From an uncultured delta proteobacterium (GTDB taxonomy: Bacteria; Myxococcota_A; Polyangia; Polyangiales; Ga0077539): a stretch of 42,194 bases of DNA. The translations under genes and the position numbers were made by a program. The stretch's first letter is position 1, and each line of letters starts with the position of its first letter. The stretch is from contig CAIMWA010000319.1 of NCBI GenBank assembly GCA_903845045.1, positions 1-42,194 on the forward strand, written 5' to 3'. The notes beneath the pieces were generated by a model, which had not been told where the DNA came from, searched no databases, and saw nothing but the letters and a program-made list of their open reading frames with translations. Shown here one piece after another: positions 1 through 12,247 of this stretch.

Positions 1-1
1 C

Positions 2-2476
2 GTCGACGCCGCCCCGGCGAGCTGTGCGTCGGACCGCGAGTGCTCCGCGCAGGGCCTCGTCTGCGACCTCGCTGCGCAGCGTTGTGTCCAATGCAACGCG
101 CAGACGGACTGCACGGCGCCGCTCGTGTGCTTCCTGCACGCCTGCCAGAACGTGACGCACTGCACGTCGTCGGTGATGTGCCCCGGCCAGGTGTGCTCCA
201 CCACGCTGGGCTTCTGCGTCGACTGCCTCAACGACCGTGACTGCCCCGCGACGCAGATGTGCGGCGGCGGCGTCTGTGTGAACCGTCCCGCGGCCTGCAC
301 CTCGGACCGTGACTGCAGCGCCATGGGCCAGGTGTGCAGCACCGCCCTCGGCCACTGCGTCGCCTGCAACGCCGATGCGGACTGCGGCACCGGGCGCTGG
401 TGCACGACGTCGAACACCTGCGCGGCGCAGACCTGCACGCCGGGGCAGACGTCCTGCGTCGACCTCGGGCACCAGCAGACCTGCGACGCCCACGGGGCCA
501 CGCAGTCCACCGTGACCTGCGCGGGCGGCCAGACGTGCCGCATGGGGACCTGCATGGTCACCTCGTGCACGCCCGGCGCGACGGTGTGCGACGCCACCTC
601 GCACGACCGCGCGGTGTGCAATGCCGACGGCGGGGGCACCACGCCGATGCCCTGCCCGTCGGGTCGATCGTGCAGCGCGGGCGCGTGCGTGCCGCGGAGC
701 TGCGTGCCCGGCACGGCGACGTGCGCCTCGTCGTCGGCGCGCAGCGTGTGCAACGCCGACGGCCTCGCGGCGACGGTCACCGCGTGCGGTGCGGGCCAGA
801 GCTGCACCGGCGGCATGTGCGTGATGCAGGGATGCGTTCCGGGAACGGCGACGTGCAGCGACGCGAACACCCGCTCGGTGTGCAACCCCGATGGCCTCGG
901 GAGCACCGCGACGGCGTGCGGAACGATGCAGCGCTGCGTCGCCGGAACGTGCCAGACGCTCGCGTGCGTCCCCGGGTCGTCGTCGTGCGTCGACGCGCAC
1001 ACGGTGCGGGCGTGCTCGAGCGACGGAACCTCCTCGATGACCCTCACGTGCCCGGGCTCGTCGAGCTGCGCCGGCGGAACGTGCTCGTCGTGGGTGTGCA
1101 CGCCGGGAGCGCTGTCCTGCGCGAGCGCGTCGATGCGCAACACCTGCAACGGCGACGGCCTCGGCTACACCGCGAGCGCCTGCCCGACGCCGGCCAATGC
1201 GACGAACCCGGCGTGCAGCGGCGCGGGCGTGTGCGGCTTCACCTGCAACGCGGGCTTCGGTGACTGCAACGGCATCGCGGCGGACGGCTGCGAGGCCAGC
1301 CTCGCGACGAGCCTCACGAGCTGCGGCACCTGCGGCCACGGCTGCGAAGTGCGTGCGAACACCGTCACCACCTGCGCGAGCGGCACGTGCAGCTACGCCT
1401 GCGCCACGGGCTATGCCGACTGCGACGGGAGCACCGCCAACGGCTGCGAGGCGAACCTCGCGAATCCGAGCACCTGCGGAAGCTGCTCCAACGTGTGCGG
1501 TGCGGGGCGCGTGTGCACCAGCGGCACGTGCACCTGCCCGACGGGCACCACGGCGTGCGGCAGCGCCTGCTTCAACCTCCAGACGGACGCGAACAACTGC
1601 GGTTCGTGCGGGCACGTGTGCCCGACCGGACAGGGATGCGGAAGCGGCGTGTGCGGTGCGACGCACTGCACGCGGGTGGTGACGACGACGCTGACCATCA
1701 CGAATCCTTACGGCGTGGCGATTTCCGGGGCGTACGCGATGGTCGGCGGCGGCGGTGGCGGCTCGTACTCTTTAGCCGGCGGTAACGGCAGCACCGCGAT
1801 CGGTACGTTCTCGCTACCTGTGGGCGCCATGCTGTCAGCGACGGCAGGCGGCGGCGGCGGCTACGGTGAGGCCTGCGGCGCCGGCGGCGGTGGCGGGGGT
1901 GGCGCTGGGTGGTTTGGCGGCGGCGGCGGCGGCAACGCCACCGGTGGCTACGGTGCTGGAGGCGGAGGCGGAAGCAGCGTCCTCCTCGTTGCAGGCGTGA
2001 CCATCGGGTATGCCGCCGGCGGAGGTGGGGCGAACTTCGTCACGGGCACTGCCAACGCCAACGGTGGCGGCGGCGGCTGGAACGTCGGCGGCAGCGGCGG
2101 TTATGGCGGTGCCGGTGCTGGCTCCGCGGGCGCTGCCGGTGCGGGCGGAGCGGGATTCAGTGGCGGTCGTGGCGGTGTCGGGGTCACCGGCGGGATCGGT
2201 CAGCCGCGAGGAGGAAACGGCGGGTCCAGCGGCGGCAACGGCAGCGTGACTCCTGGAACCCTCGTCGGTGGCGGTTGCGGCGGCGGTGGCGGCGGCGGCT
2301 ACGGCAGCGGTGGCGGCAGCCCGTCAGGCGGTAACTCCGCGCTGGGTGCCAACAACTGGAGCACCGCGACCGTGTTGCCGACGGTGGCGGGCGCGGGTGG
2401 TGCCGCCCAGACGGGCGGCAACGCCGGTCTGGTGATCCTCACCTATGACTCGCCGACCGGGGTCTGCTCGCTCTGA
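2..2476 (+). CDS. Cys-rich repeat protein with C-terminal glycine-rich domain (5' end outside the window)
   Basis: Frame is open from base 2 (VDAAPASCASDRECSAQGLVC...) into the listed ORF 125..2476. Repeated modules such as C-x-PGTATC...R-x-VCN-x-DG...C, then a poly-Gly region ending GNAGLVILTYDSPTGVCSL. Confidence 0.85.
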   Translation, partial: VDAAPASCASDRECSAQGLVCDLAAQRCVQCNAQTDCTAPLVCFLHACQNVTHCTSSVMCPGQVCSTTLGFCVDCLNDRDCPATQMCGGGVCVNRPAACTSDRDCSAMGQVCSTALGHCVACNADADCGTGRWCTTSNTCAAQTCTPGQTSCVDLGHQQTCDAHGATQSTVTCAGGQTCRMGTCMVTSCTPGATVCDATSHDRAVCNADGGGTTPMPCPSGRSCSAGACVPRSCVPGTATCASSSARSVCNADGLAATVTACGAGQSCTGGMCVMQGCVPGTATCSDANTRSVCNPDGLGSTATACGTMQRCVAGTCQTLACVPGSSSCVDAHTVRACSSDGTSSMTLTCPGSSSCAGGTCSSWVCTPGALSCASASMRNTCNGDGLGYTASACPTPANATNPACSGAGVCGFTCNAGFGDCNGIAADGCEASLATSLTSCGTCGHGCEVRANTVTTCASGTCSYACATGYADCDGSTANGCEANLANPSTCGSCSNVCGAGRVCTSGTCTCPTGTTACGSACFNLQTDANNCGSCGHVCPTGQGCGSGVCGATHCTRVVTTTLTITNPYGVAISGAYAMVGGGGGGSYSLAGGNGSTAIGTFSLPVGAMLSATAGGGGGYGEACGAGGGGGGGAGWFGGGGGGNATGGYGAGGGGGSSVLLVAGVTIGYAAGGGGANFVTGTANANGGGGGWNVGGSGGYGGAGAGSAGAAGAGGAGFSGGRGGVGVTGGIGQPRGGNGGSSGGNGSVTPGTLVGGGCGGGGGGGYGSGGGSPSGGNSALGANNWSTATVLPTVAGAGGAAQTGGNAGLVILTYDSPTGVCSL

Positions 2477-2531
2477 CGACGCGGACCCGACCGCTGACGC
2501 CCCCGCCTCCGCCTGCGCTACAACCCCGCCC

Positions 2532-4106
2532 ATGCGCCGCCCGCTGCTCCTCCTCGCCGCCACGGGCGCCCTCGGGGCCTGCGGCCTCTTTCACCGCGAG
2601 CCCACGACGCCGGGCCCCGCACCCCTCGCGACGCCCACGACCCCGCCCGCCCCGGAGCCCGCCAGCGACGCCGACCTCCGCGCCCTCGTCACCGAGGCGC
2701 TGACCCCGCAGCTCTGCCCGAAGCTCCTCGGGGCGTTCCTGGGGCTGCCCGGCGAGGGCGACGCGCACGGTCCCGCGGCGGGCACGCAGGCCTCGGTGGG
2801 GCGCTGGTGGATCCGCCACTGCGAGGCGCGCACCGCCGGCGACCGCCTCGAGCTCTCCATCGCGGGCTCCGGCTGGACCTGGATCGACCGCGAGTCCGAC
2901 GGCTTTCGCGTGCGGCAGTACCTGCTCTTCGACGCCAGCGCCTCGCTCGGCGCCGACGTCACCCTCGGCTACGACCGCACCCGCCGCATCGCCTCGCTCT
3001 GGATGACCCCCGGCGCCGGCGTGCAGGCCGCCATCACCCCGCGGGGCCTCGTCGCCGTCGAGGCGCAGGGCTTCTTCGCCACGCTCCTCGGGGGCGTCGC
3101 GGCGGTGACGGGCACGTCCATCAGCGACCGCGCGCGCACGCAGGCCGCCGAACTCGGCTCGCGGCAGCTTCGGGACCGCCTCGGCGCGGGCTTCACCATG
3201 ACCTTCGACCTCGCGCACCGGCAGGTGGACTTCATGGTCGGCGCCCTCGAGCGCGGACAGGTCCCGGAGCGTCCGTACCCCGCCACCGACGGCGCCCCGT
3301 GGACCGTCAACCAGCGCTCGTCGGTGTGGCCCGGGGGCCTCGACGTGGTCGGTCCGCTCGATGCGACGCAGGGGGCGTTGGCCCTCGACGCGACGCTCGA
3401 AGAGGGCGACGGCGCCGTGGTGCGGGCGGTCTGCGCCGATGCCCTGGGGCGCTACTTCGACGCGCGGTTCCGGGACCCCGCCGCGACGCCGGCGGCGCCC
3501 ACGGGGCACCTCCTTGGCACCGTGTCCCCCGCGCAGCCCACGCTGCACCTCGACCTGCCCGCACAGGTCAACGGCACCGCGTGTCCCATGGTGCTCACGC
3601 TGAGCACGCGGGAGGGGTCGGCGCTGCCGGCGCGGCTGCGGTATCGCGTGGCCCCGCCCGGTGCACCCGCGGCCCCGGCGCCGACGGTGGCTTCGGCGCC
3701 GCCCGCCGCCCAGCGCGTGCGCATCGAGGTCGTCGGCGTCTCCGTGGTCCCGCAGAACCCGTCGGGCCACGCGTGGGACCTCGTCGGCGGCGAGGCCGAC
3801 ACCCGGGTCATCACCGTGTCGGTGCCGCTGCACCGCGAGATCGACCGCACGCCGGTGGTGGCCGACCACAACGATGCGACCTTCGAGCGCTGGCTCCCGA
3901 ACCCGCTGAGCCCCGCCACGGACCTTCCGCTGCGCTTCACCGCCGTCGACGACGACGTGACCAGCGAGGAGTTCATCGGCAGCGCGGACCTCACCGCCGC
4001 GGACCTCGCCCGCGCGACGCCGGACCTCTCGCTGCCCCTGCGCACCGCCGGGGCCGTGCCGGTGCAGACGGGCACGCTGCGGCTGCGGGTGACGCCCCTT
4101 CGCTGA
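2532..4106 (+). CDS. Putative lipoprotein with C2-like C-terminal domain
   Basis: ATG at 2532 gives MRRPLLLLAATGALGACGLFH, a signal peptide with lipobox LGAC. The C-terminus (DTRVITVSV...FTAVDDDVTSEEFIGSADL) resembles a C2 domain. Confidence 0.75.
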   Translation: MRRPLLLLAATGALGACGLFHREPTTPGPAPLATPTTPPAPEPASDADLRALVTEALTPQLCPKLLGAFLGLPGEGDAHGPAAGTQASVGRWWIRHCEARTAGDRLELSIAGSGWTWIDRESDGFRVRQYLLFDASASLGADVTLGYDRTRRIASLWMTPGAGVQAAITPRGLVAVEAQGFFATLLGGVAAVTGTSISDRARTQAAELGSRQLRDRLGAGFTMTFDLAHRQVDFMVGALERGQVPERPYPATDGAPWTVNQRSSVWPGGLDVVGPLDATQGALALDATLEEGDGAVVRAVCADALGRYFDARFRDPAATPAAPTGHLLGTVSPAQPTLHLDLPAQVNGTACPMVLTLSTREGSALPARLRYRVAPPGAPAAPAPTVASAPPAAQRVRIEVVGVSVVPQNPSGHAWDLVGGEADTRVITVSVPLHREIDRTPVVADHNDATFERWLPNPLSPATDLPLRFTAVDDDVTSEEFIGSADLTAADLARATPDLSLPLRTAGAVPVQTGTLRLRVTPLR

Positions 4107-4146
4107 TTACTTGGCGTCGCGCCGCGCGCCCGCGTACCCGACGGGC

Positions 4147-5142
4147 GTGAACGACCGCCCCGGCACGCTCCTCGGACAGCGTTACCGCCTCGCCTTCTCC
4201 GCGGGCGTGGGCGCCATGGCCCGGGTCTGGGCCGCCACCGACGTCACCACCGGCGAGCGCGTGGCCGTGAAGCGCATCCTCGAGAACGCGCGGGACCCGC
4301 AGGACGCGGCGTCGCGCTTCCTCGACGAGATCCGCATCAGCCGCACGCTCGAGCACCCGCACGTCGTCGCGGGGCTCGATCACGGCGTCGACGACGGGGC
4401 GTTCCTGGTGCTCGAGTGGGTCGAGGGGACCGACGCGCACGCCCTCGTCACGCGCCGCGAGCGCCTCACCCCAGGCGCCGCCGCCGCCGTGGCGCTGGAC
4501 CCCACCGACGCCCTCGTCGCCGTGCACGGCCACCGCAACGGCGTGCTGCATCGGGACATCACCCCGGGCAACGTGCTCCTCGCCCGCGACGGACGGGCGT
4601 TCCTCGCGGACTTCGGCCTCGCCCGGGCCCTTGCGTGCCCCCGCGCGCAGCCTGCGCACCTGGCAGCCGGCAAGCTCGCATACCTGCCTCCGGAGGTGCT
4701 CCGCGGGCGCGTGCACGGCGTCCGAGCGGACCTCTACGGCCTCGGCGTGACGCTCTGGGAGCTCCTCGCCGGCCGGCGCCTCTGGGCCCACGTCACCGAG
4801 CCCGCGGCCCGCAGCCACGCCTGGCTCTTCGCGCGTCGTCCTGCGCTGCGCGACTGCGCCGACGTGCCGAAGCACCTCGCCACCGTGGTCGACGGCTGCC
4901 TCGCCACGGACCCGAAGCACCGGCCGAGCAACGCCAGCGCGCTGCGCCGGGCCCTCGACGAGGCCCTCGTGCGCGACCGCGTGCAACCCGACCGCGCCGC
5001 CCTCGGCGAGGCCGTCTGGACCGCCACGCGCAACCGCCCCAAGGCCATGCCGGCGACGCGCGTGCGCCGCAGCCGGGCGAACTACGTGACGGTCAGCTCG
5101 ATCCCGATCCCCGACGCCATTCGCGCCCGCCGCGCGGGGTGA
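4147..5142 (+). CDS. Serine/threonine protein kinase
   Basis: Hanks motifs: AGVGAMARVW loop, VAVKRI lysine, LHRDITPGNVLL, ADFGLA, PPEV. GTG start at 4147 preferred over the TTG at 4111. Confidence 0.88.
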   Translation: MNDRPGTLLGQRYRLAFSAGVGAMARVWAATDVTTGERVAVKRILENARDPQDAASRFLDEIRISRTLEHPHVVAGLDHGVDDGAFLVLEWVEGTDAHALVTRRERLTPGAAAAVALDPTDALVAVHGHRNGVLHRDITPGNVLLARDGRAFLADFGLARALACPRAQPAHLAAGKLAYLPPEVLRGRVHGVRADLYGLGVTLWELLAGRRLWAHVTEPAARSHAWLFARRPALRDCADVPKHLATVVDGCLATDPKHRPSNASALRRALDEALVRDRVQPDRAALGEAVWTATRNRPKAMPATRVRRSRANYVTVSSIPIPDAIRARRAG

Positions 5143-5186
5143 GCGAGGGCGCGGGGCTTCGAACCGGTCGACGGGCGGGCATCTAC

Positions 5187-5237
5187 GAGCCCCCACCCCC
5201 GGCCCCGCCCCCACGAGTGGGGGCAGGGTGGCCAGAG
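5187..5237. repeat. Left arm of 51-bp inverted repeat flanking the DUF559 gene
   Basis: gagcccccacccccggccccgcccccacgagtgggggcagggtggccagag. Reverse complement of 5762-5812 with 3 mismatches by hand. Contains hairpin gcccccac-ga-gtgggggc at 5207-5224. Confidence 0.93.
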
Positions 5238-5244
5238 GTGAAGC

Positions 5245-5712
5245 TCATGCGGGGGACTCGCCGGGGTGCGCAGACGTGATGCTCCTTGTGGGGGACTCGT
5301 CGGCCGTGACTTCGCGTCGGCTGCGGTCGGGCGCGATTCGGGGGCGGTGCATGGCCTCGACGATTCGCGCGACGACGCCCGCGATGTCGGCGAAGACCTC
5401 CTCGTTTCGTACGCGAAGCACCTCGAGGCCCTCGAGACGCAGGGCGTCCGTTCGTCGCTCGTCGTCCGCCTGCTTCAGGTCGTGGACATCGCCATCCACC
5501 TCGATCACGAGACCCGCAGCAAAGCAGTAGAAGTCGACGATCCATCCTCGGATCACGTGTTGCGAACGGACGCGAGGCCCGAGAGCCTTTCCGCGCAGCA
5601 CCCGCCAAAGCGCTCGCTCGGCGGTCGTCATCGCGCGCCGCAGCGCGCGGGCGCGTTCAATCTTCTCCGGCGATGCGAAGGGTCGTTCATCGAGTCCGCG
5701 TCGTCGTGCCAT
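5245..5712 (-). CDS. DUF559 family endonuclease-like protein (Vsr-like / PD-(D/E)XK superfamily)
   Basis: MTTAERALWRVLRGKALG..RVRSQHVIRGWIVDFYCFAAGLVIEVDGDVHDLKQADDERRTDALRLEGLEVLRVRNEEV is typical of DUF559. ATG at 5712, stop at 5245-5247. Confidence 0.9.
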   Translation of the reverse strand: MARRRGLDERPFASPEKIERARALRRAMTTAERALWRVLRGKALGPRVRSQHVIRGWIVDFYCFAAGLVIEVDGDVHDLKQADDERRTDALRLEGLEVLRVRNEEVFADIAGVVARIVEAMHRPRIAPDRSRREVTADESPTRSITSAHPGESPA

Positions 5713-5761
5713 GCACGGGTTCTCGAAGCGGCGCGCGAGCGGTTGCGCATCGCCCTCGCTT

Positions 5762-5812
5762 CTCCGGCCTCCCTGCCCCCACTTGTGGGGGCGGGGCCGG
5801 GGGTGGGGGCTC
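5762..5812. repeat. Right arm of 51-bp inverted repeat flanking the DUF559 gene
   Basis: ctccggcctccctgcccccacttgtgggggcggggccgggggtgggggctc. Contains hairpin gcccccac-tt-gtgggggc at 5775-5792. Overlapped by a further palindrome ggggctc-ac-gagcccc at 5806-5821. Confidence 0.93.
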
Positions 5813-5914
5813 ACGAGCCCCGCCGCCCCTCGATCCCCCTCTCCCCGCCCGCCAACTCCCACGAAGAAAGCGGCAACGCCTCGGCGACCGACGCCTCGGG
5901 GCCCTCGCCGCGAA

Positions 5915-6274
5915 TCACCCGTGAAAGAGGGCCTGGGGGTGCCGCGTCTCGTAGTGCCGCGTGGCCGCCTCGCCGACGGCCTTCACCGAGGCCGCGTACA
6001 GCGCCGGGCGGGCGGCCCAGCCCACGAGCGGAACCCATCCCGCGACGTCGCCGACGACCTTCATGCCGAGGTTCTTCACCGTCGACAGGCCGATGAGCTT
6101 CATGGCGTCCCCATCATCGATGCGCTCGCCGTAGGCCGCGGCGATGTCGACGACGAGCTTCACCTCGGCCGCCGTCACCGCCATGGACGTCCCGGGAACG
6201 GGGATGAGCCCGCCGACCCCCGCGACCGCCGCGTAGTTCAACACCATCTGCCGACAATGTTCACGAGCGAGCAT
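5915..6274 (-). CDS. DUF697/YcjF-like small protein
   Basis: AAVAGVGGLIPVPGTSMAVTAAEVKLVVDIAAAYGE resembles DUF697 helices. RBS-like ggaggtg upstream of the ATG. Confidence 0.6.
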   Translation of the reverse strand: MLAREHCRQMVLNYAAVAGVGGLIPVPGTSMAVTAAEVKLVVDIAAAYGERIDDGDAMKLIGLSTVKNLGMKVVGDVAGWVPLVGWAARPALYAASVKAVGEAATRHYETRHPQALFHG

Positions 6275-6301
6275 GAAGCACCTCCGTGTCCGATGAGACG
6301 G

Positions 6302-6373
6302 TGCGCGGGACAGGGGTCGAACCTGCGACGTCCTGCGTGTAAAGCAAGCGCTCTGCCGTTGAGCTACCCGCGC
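6302..6373 (-). tRNA. tRNA-Val (anticodon TAC)
   Basis: Minus strand: GCGCGGGTAGCTCAACGGCAGAGCGCTTGCTTTACACGCAGGACGTCGCAGGTTCGACCCCTGTCCCGCGCA. 7-bp acceptor GCGCGGG/CCCGCGC; anticodon loop TTTACAC; T-loop GGTTCGACCCC. CCA is not encoded. Confidence 0.95.
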
Positions 6374-6406
6374 GCGAGGCCCCTTCTACTCCTCGGGGCC
6401 GGGCGG

Positions 6407-8872
<2,466 letters not shown>

Positions 8873-8894
8873 GAATGCTCCCGGACGCGGAGGA

Positions 8895-10154
<1,260 letters not shown>

Positions 10155-10170
10155 CCGTCGCCTGCTTCCT

Positions 10171-10188
10171 CCACCGGCTCAGCGGTGG
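10171..10188 (-). promoter_or_regulatory. Short hairpin in the clpP-clpX intergenic leader
   Basis: ccaccg-gctcag-cggtgg, perfect 6-bp stem just upstream of the clpX start (minus-strand reading). Confidence 0.4.
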
Positions 10189-10224
10189 CAAAACTCTTCC
10201 GCGCTGCGTTGCCGGGGACTCTAG

Positions 10225-10254
10225 CCGCCGCCTGCCGGGAGGGGCAAGCGGCGG
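10225..10254 (-). promoter_or_regulatory. GC-rich hairpin in the clpP-clpX intergenic region
   Basis: ccgccgcctgcc-gggagg-ggcaagcggcgg, 12-bp stem with one mismatch and a 6-nt loop. Confidence 0.5.
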
Positions 10255-10266
10255 GCAAGGATCCCG

Positions 10267-10887
10267 TCAGCGCTTCGGCGCTTCCTTGCGATTGTTGACG
10301 ACCTCGTCGACGAGCCCGTAGGTCTTCGCGTCGTCGGCGCTCAGGTAGAAGTCGCGCTCGGTGTCCCGGCGGATCTTCTCGAAGTCCTGCTTCGTGTGCT
10401 TCACGTAGATGTCCGTGAGCTTCTGCCGGAGGTACAAGATCTCCTTGGCGTGGATCTCGATGTCCGTCGCCTGCCCGCGCGCACCGCCGAGGGGCTGGTG
10501 CAGCAGGATGCGCGAGTTCGGGAGCGCCAGACGCCGGCCCGTGGTGCCCGCGCAGAGCAGCACCGACGCCATGGAGGCCGCCATGCCGAGGCACAGCGTG
10601 CTCACCGGGCAGCGGATGTACTGCATGGTGTCGTAGATCGCGAGCCCCGACGTGATCACGCCGCCGGGGCTGTTGATGTAGAGCATGATCTCCTTGTCGG
10701 GATCCTCGCTCTCCAAATACAGGAGCTGCGCGATGATGATGTTCGCGACATCGTCGTTCACCTCGGTGCCGAGGAAGACGATGCGATCCTTCAGGAGGCG
10801 CGAGAAGATGTCCCACGACCGCTCGCCGCGGTGCGTGGTCTCGATCACCTGGGGATACGGGATGAAGCTGCGGAAGCGCTCGTCCAT
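10267..10887 (-). CDS. clpP: ATP-dependent Clp protease proteolytic subunit ClpP
   Basis: [13 protein letters not shown] serine motif; [32 protein letters not shown] at 10887, or GTG at 10893 overlapping the tig stop. Confidence 0.97.
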   Translation of the reverse strand: MDERFRSFIPYPQVIETTHRGERSWDIFSRLLKDRIVFLGTEVNDDVANIIIAQLLYLESEDPDKEIMLYINSPGGVITSGLAIYDTMQYIRCPVSTLCLGMAASMASVLLCAGTTGRRLALPNSRILLHQPLGGARGQATDIEIHAKEILYLRQKLTDIYVKHTKQDFEKIRRDTERDFYLSADDAKTYGLVDEVVNNRKEAPKR

Positions 10888-10889
10888 GC

Positions 10890-12179
10890 TCACTCCTTCG
10901 TGGCGCCGTCCAGCGCCGGTGCCTCGGTGATCGCAGCCTTGCTGAGCAGCAGGTCGAGGACCTTGTTCTCGAGGACCTCGCTGATGAGCAGGTCGCGCTT
11001 CTGCTGGTCACGGTACTCGACGCGGAGCCGCGGGAGGGCCCGGCCGGTCTCCTTCGCCATCTCCTCGAGCCGCGCGGTGAGGTCCGCCTCGGTCACCTGG
11101 AGGCCGTTGGTGCGCGCCACCTCGGTGAGGAGGAGCCCCGCACGCACGCGCTGCTCGGCCTCGGTGCGCAGCGAAGCCTCGAGCTCGTCGCCGGCGAGGC
11201 CCGTCATCGCGAGCTCCCGGGCCAGCGTCGGACGAAGCTGTCCGAGCACCTGCGTCAGCAGCGACGGGGGCACGGGCACCGAGTTGGCCTTCACGAGCTT
11301 CTCGATGGCCTCCTCGCGGATCTCGTCCTCGGAGCGCTCCTTGGCGCGCTTCTGCAGGATCTCGAGCGTCGAGGCCTTGAGCGCCGCGAGGCTCTCGGCG
11401 CCGGTGTCCTTGGCGAACTCGTCGTCGAGCTCGGGGAGGACCTTCTCCTGCACCGTCGTCAGCGTGAGCTTGAAGTGCCCGGTCTTGCCCGCGAGCTCCT
11501 TCTGCCGGTGCCCCTCGGGGAACGTCACCGGGACCTCCTTGACCTCGCCCGCGCTCATGCCGCGGAGGCCCTCGTCGATCTCCTTCACGAGCGTGTTCTT
11601 GCCGAGCTCCACGGTGCGCCCGGACGCGCCGAACTCCGGAAGCTCCTTGCCGTCGACGAGGATCGCCACGTCGAAGGTCGCCGTGTCACCGGCCGCCGCG
11701 GCGCGCGCGGGCTCGGGCGTACGGAGCGTGGCGTTCTCCTCGCGCTTCTTCGCGAGCTCGGCGTCCACCTCGGCGTCGCCGACACCGTAGATCTTGCGGG
11801 TGAGCTGCAGCGACCCGAGGTCGATGCCGCTCATGTCGGGCCGCACCTCGACGTGCGCCGTGAACGCCCACTCGCTCGACGCGAGGAGGTCCGTCTCGCT
11901 CTCGACGCGCGGCTGGCCGATGACCTCGAGCTGCTGGTCGCGGATGGCGTTCGGGAGGGCGTCGTTGATGAGCCGCTGGAACACGTCGGAAGCCACCTGC
12001 GGACCGAAGTACTGACGCAGGATGGGACGGGGAACCTTGCCCTTGCGGAACCCGCGGATCTGGGCATCGCGACCCAGCTTCACGAAGGCGCGATCGAGCT
12101 CCGAGTCGACCTTGTCCTTGGCCAGGACGATGCGGAGCGACACTTCCACGGGGGAGATTCTCGAGACGGTGACCTGCAT
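10890..12179 (-). CDS. tig: Trigger factor
   Basis: [59 protein letters not shown]; PPIase-like region; located before clpP-clpX-lon. ATG at 12179. Confidence 0.95.
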   Translation of the reverse strand: MQVTVSRISPVEVSLRIVLAKDKVDSELDRAFVKLGRDAQIRGFRKGKVPRPILRQYFGPQVASDVFQRLINDALPNAIRDQQLEVIGQPRVESETDLLASSEWAFTAHVEVRPDMSGIDLGSLQLTRKIYGVGDAEVDAELAKKREENATLRTPEPARAAAAGDTATFDVAILVDGKELPEFGASGRTVELGKNTLVKEIDEGLRGMSAGEVKEVPVTFPEGHRQKELAGKTGHFKLTLTTVQEKVLPELDDEFAKDTGAESLAALKASTLEILQKRAKERSEDEIREEAIEKLVKANSVPVPPSLLTQVLGQLRPTLARELAMTGLAGDELEASLRTEAEQRVRAGLLLTEVARTNGLQVTEADLTARLEEMAKETGRALPRLRVEYRDQQKRDLLISEVLENKVLDLLLSKAAITEAPALDGATKE

Positions 12180-12247
12180 GGGACCTACTGTCGTTGTGGG
12201 CGGTTGGTGTGAGCGGGCGGCGGACTCTAACGGCCGAACCCCGGGTG

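Noticed and set aside
1740-2340. GGC-rich microsatellite-like DNA as a non-coding repeat
   Set aside because: It stays in frame within the surface protein and encodes the Gly-rich domain; better explained as coding.
5140-5180. tRNA T-arm-like string (ggttcgaagcc on the minus strand)
   Set aside because: Flanks do not pair as a T-stem and no acceptor or anticodon arm is present; chance match after the kinase gene.
5187-5237. Left repeat hairpin as merely a bidirectional terminator between convergent genes
   Set aside because: A terminator role remains possible for this arm, but the matching arm lies upstream of the DUF559 start, so termination alone does not explain the pair.
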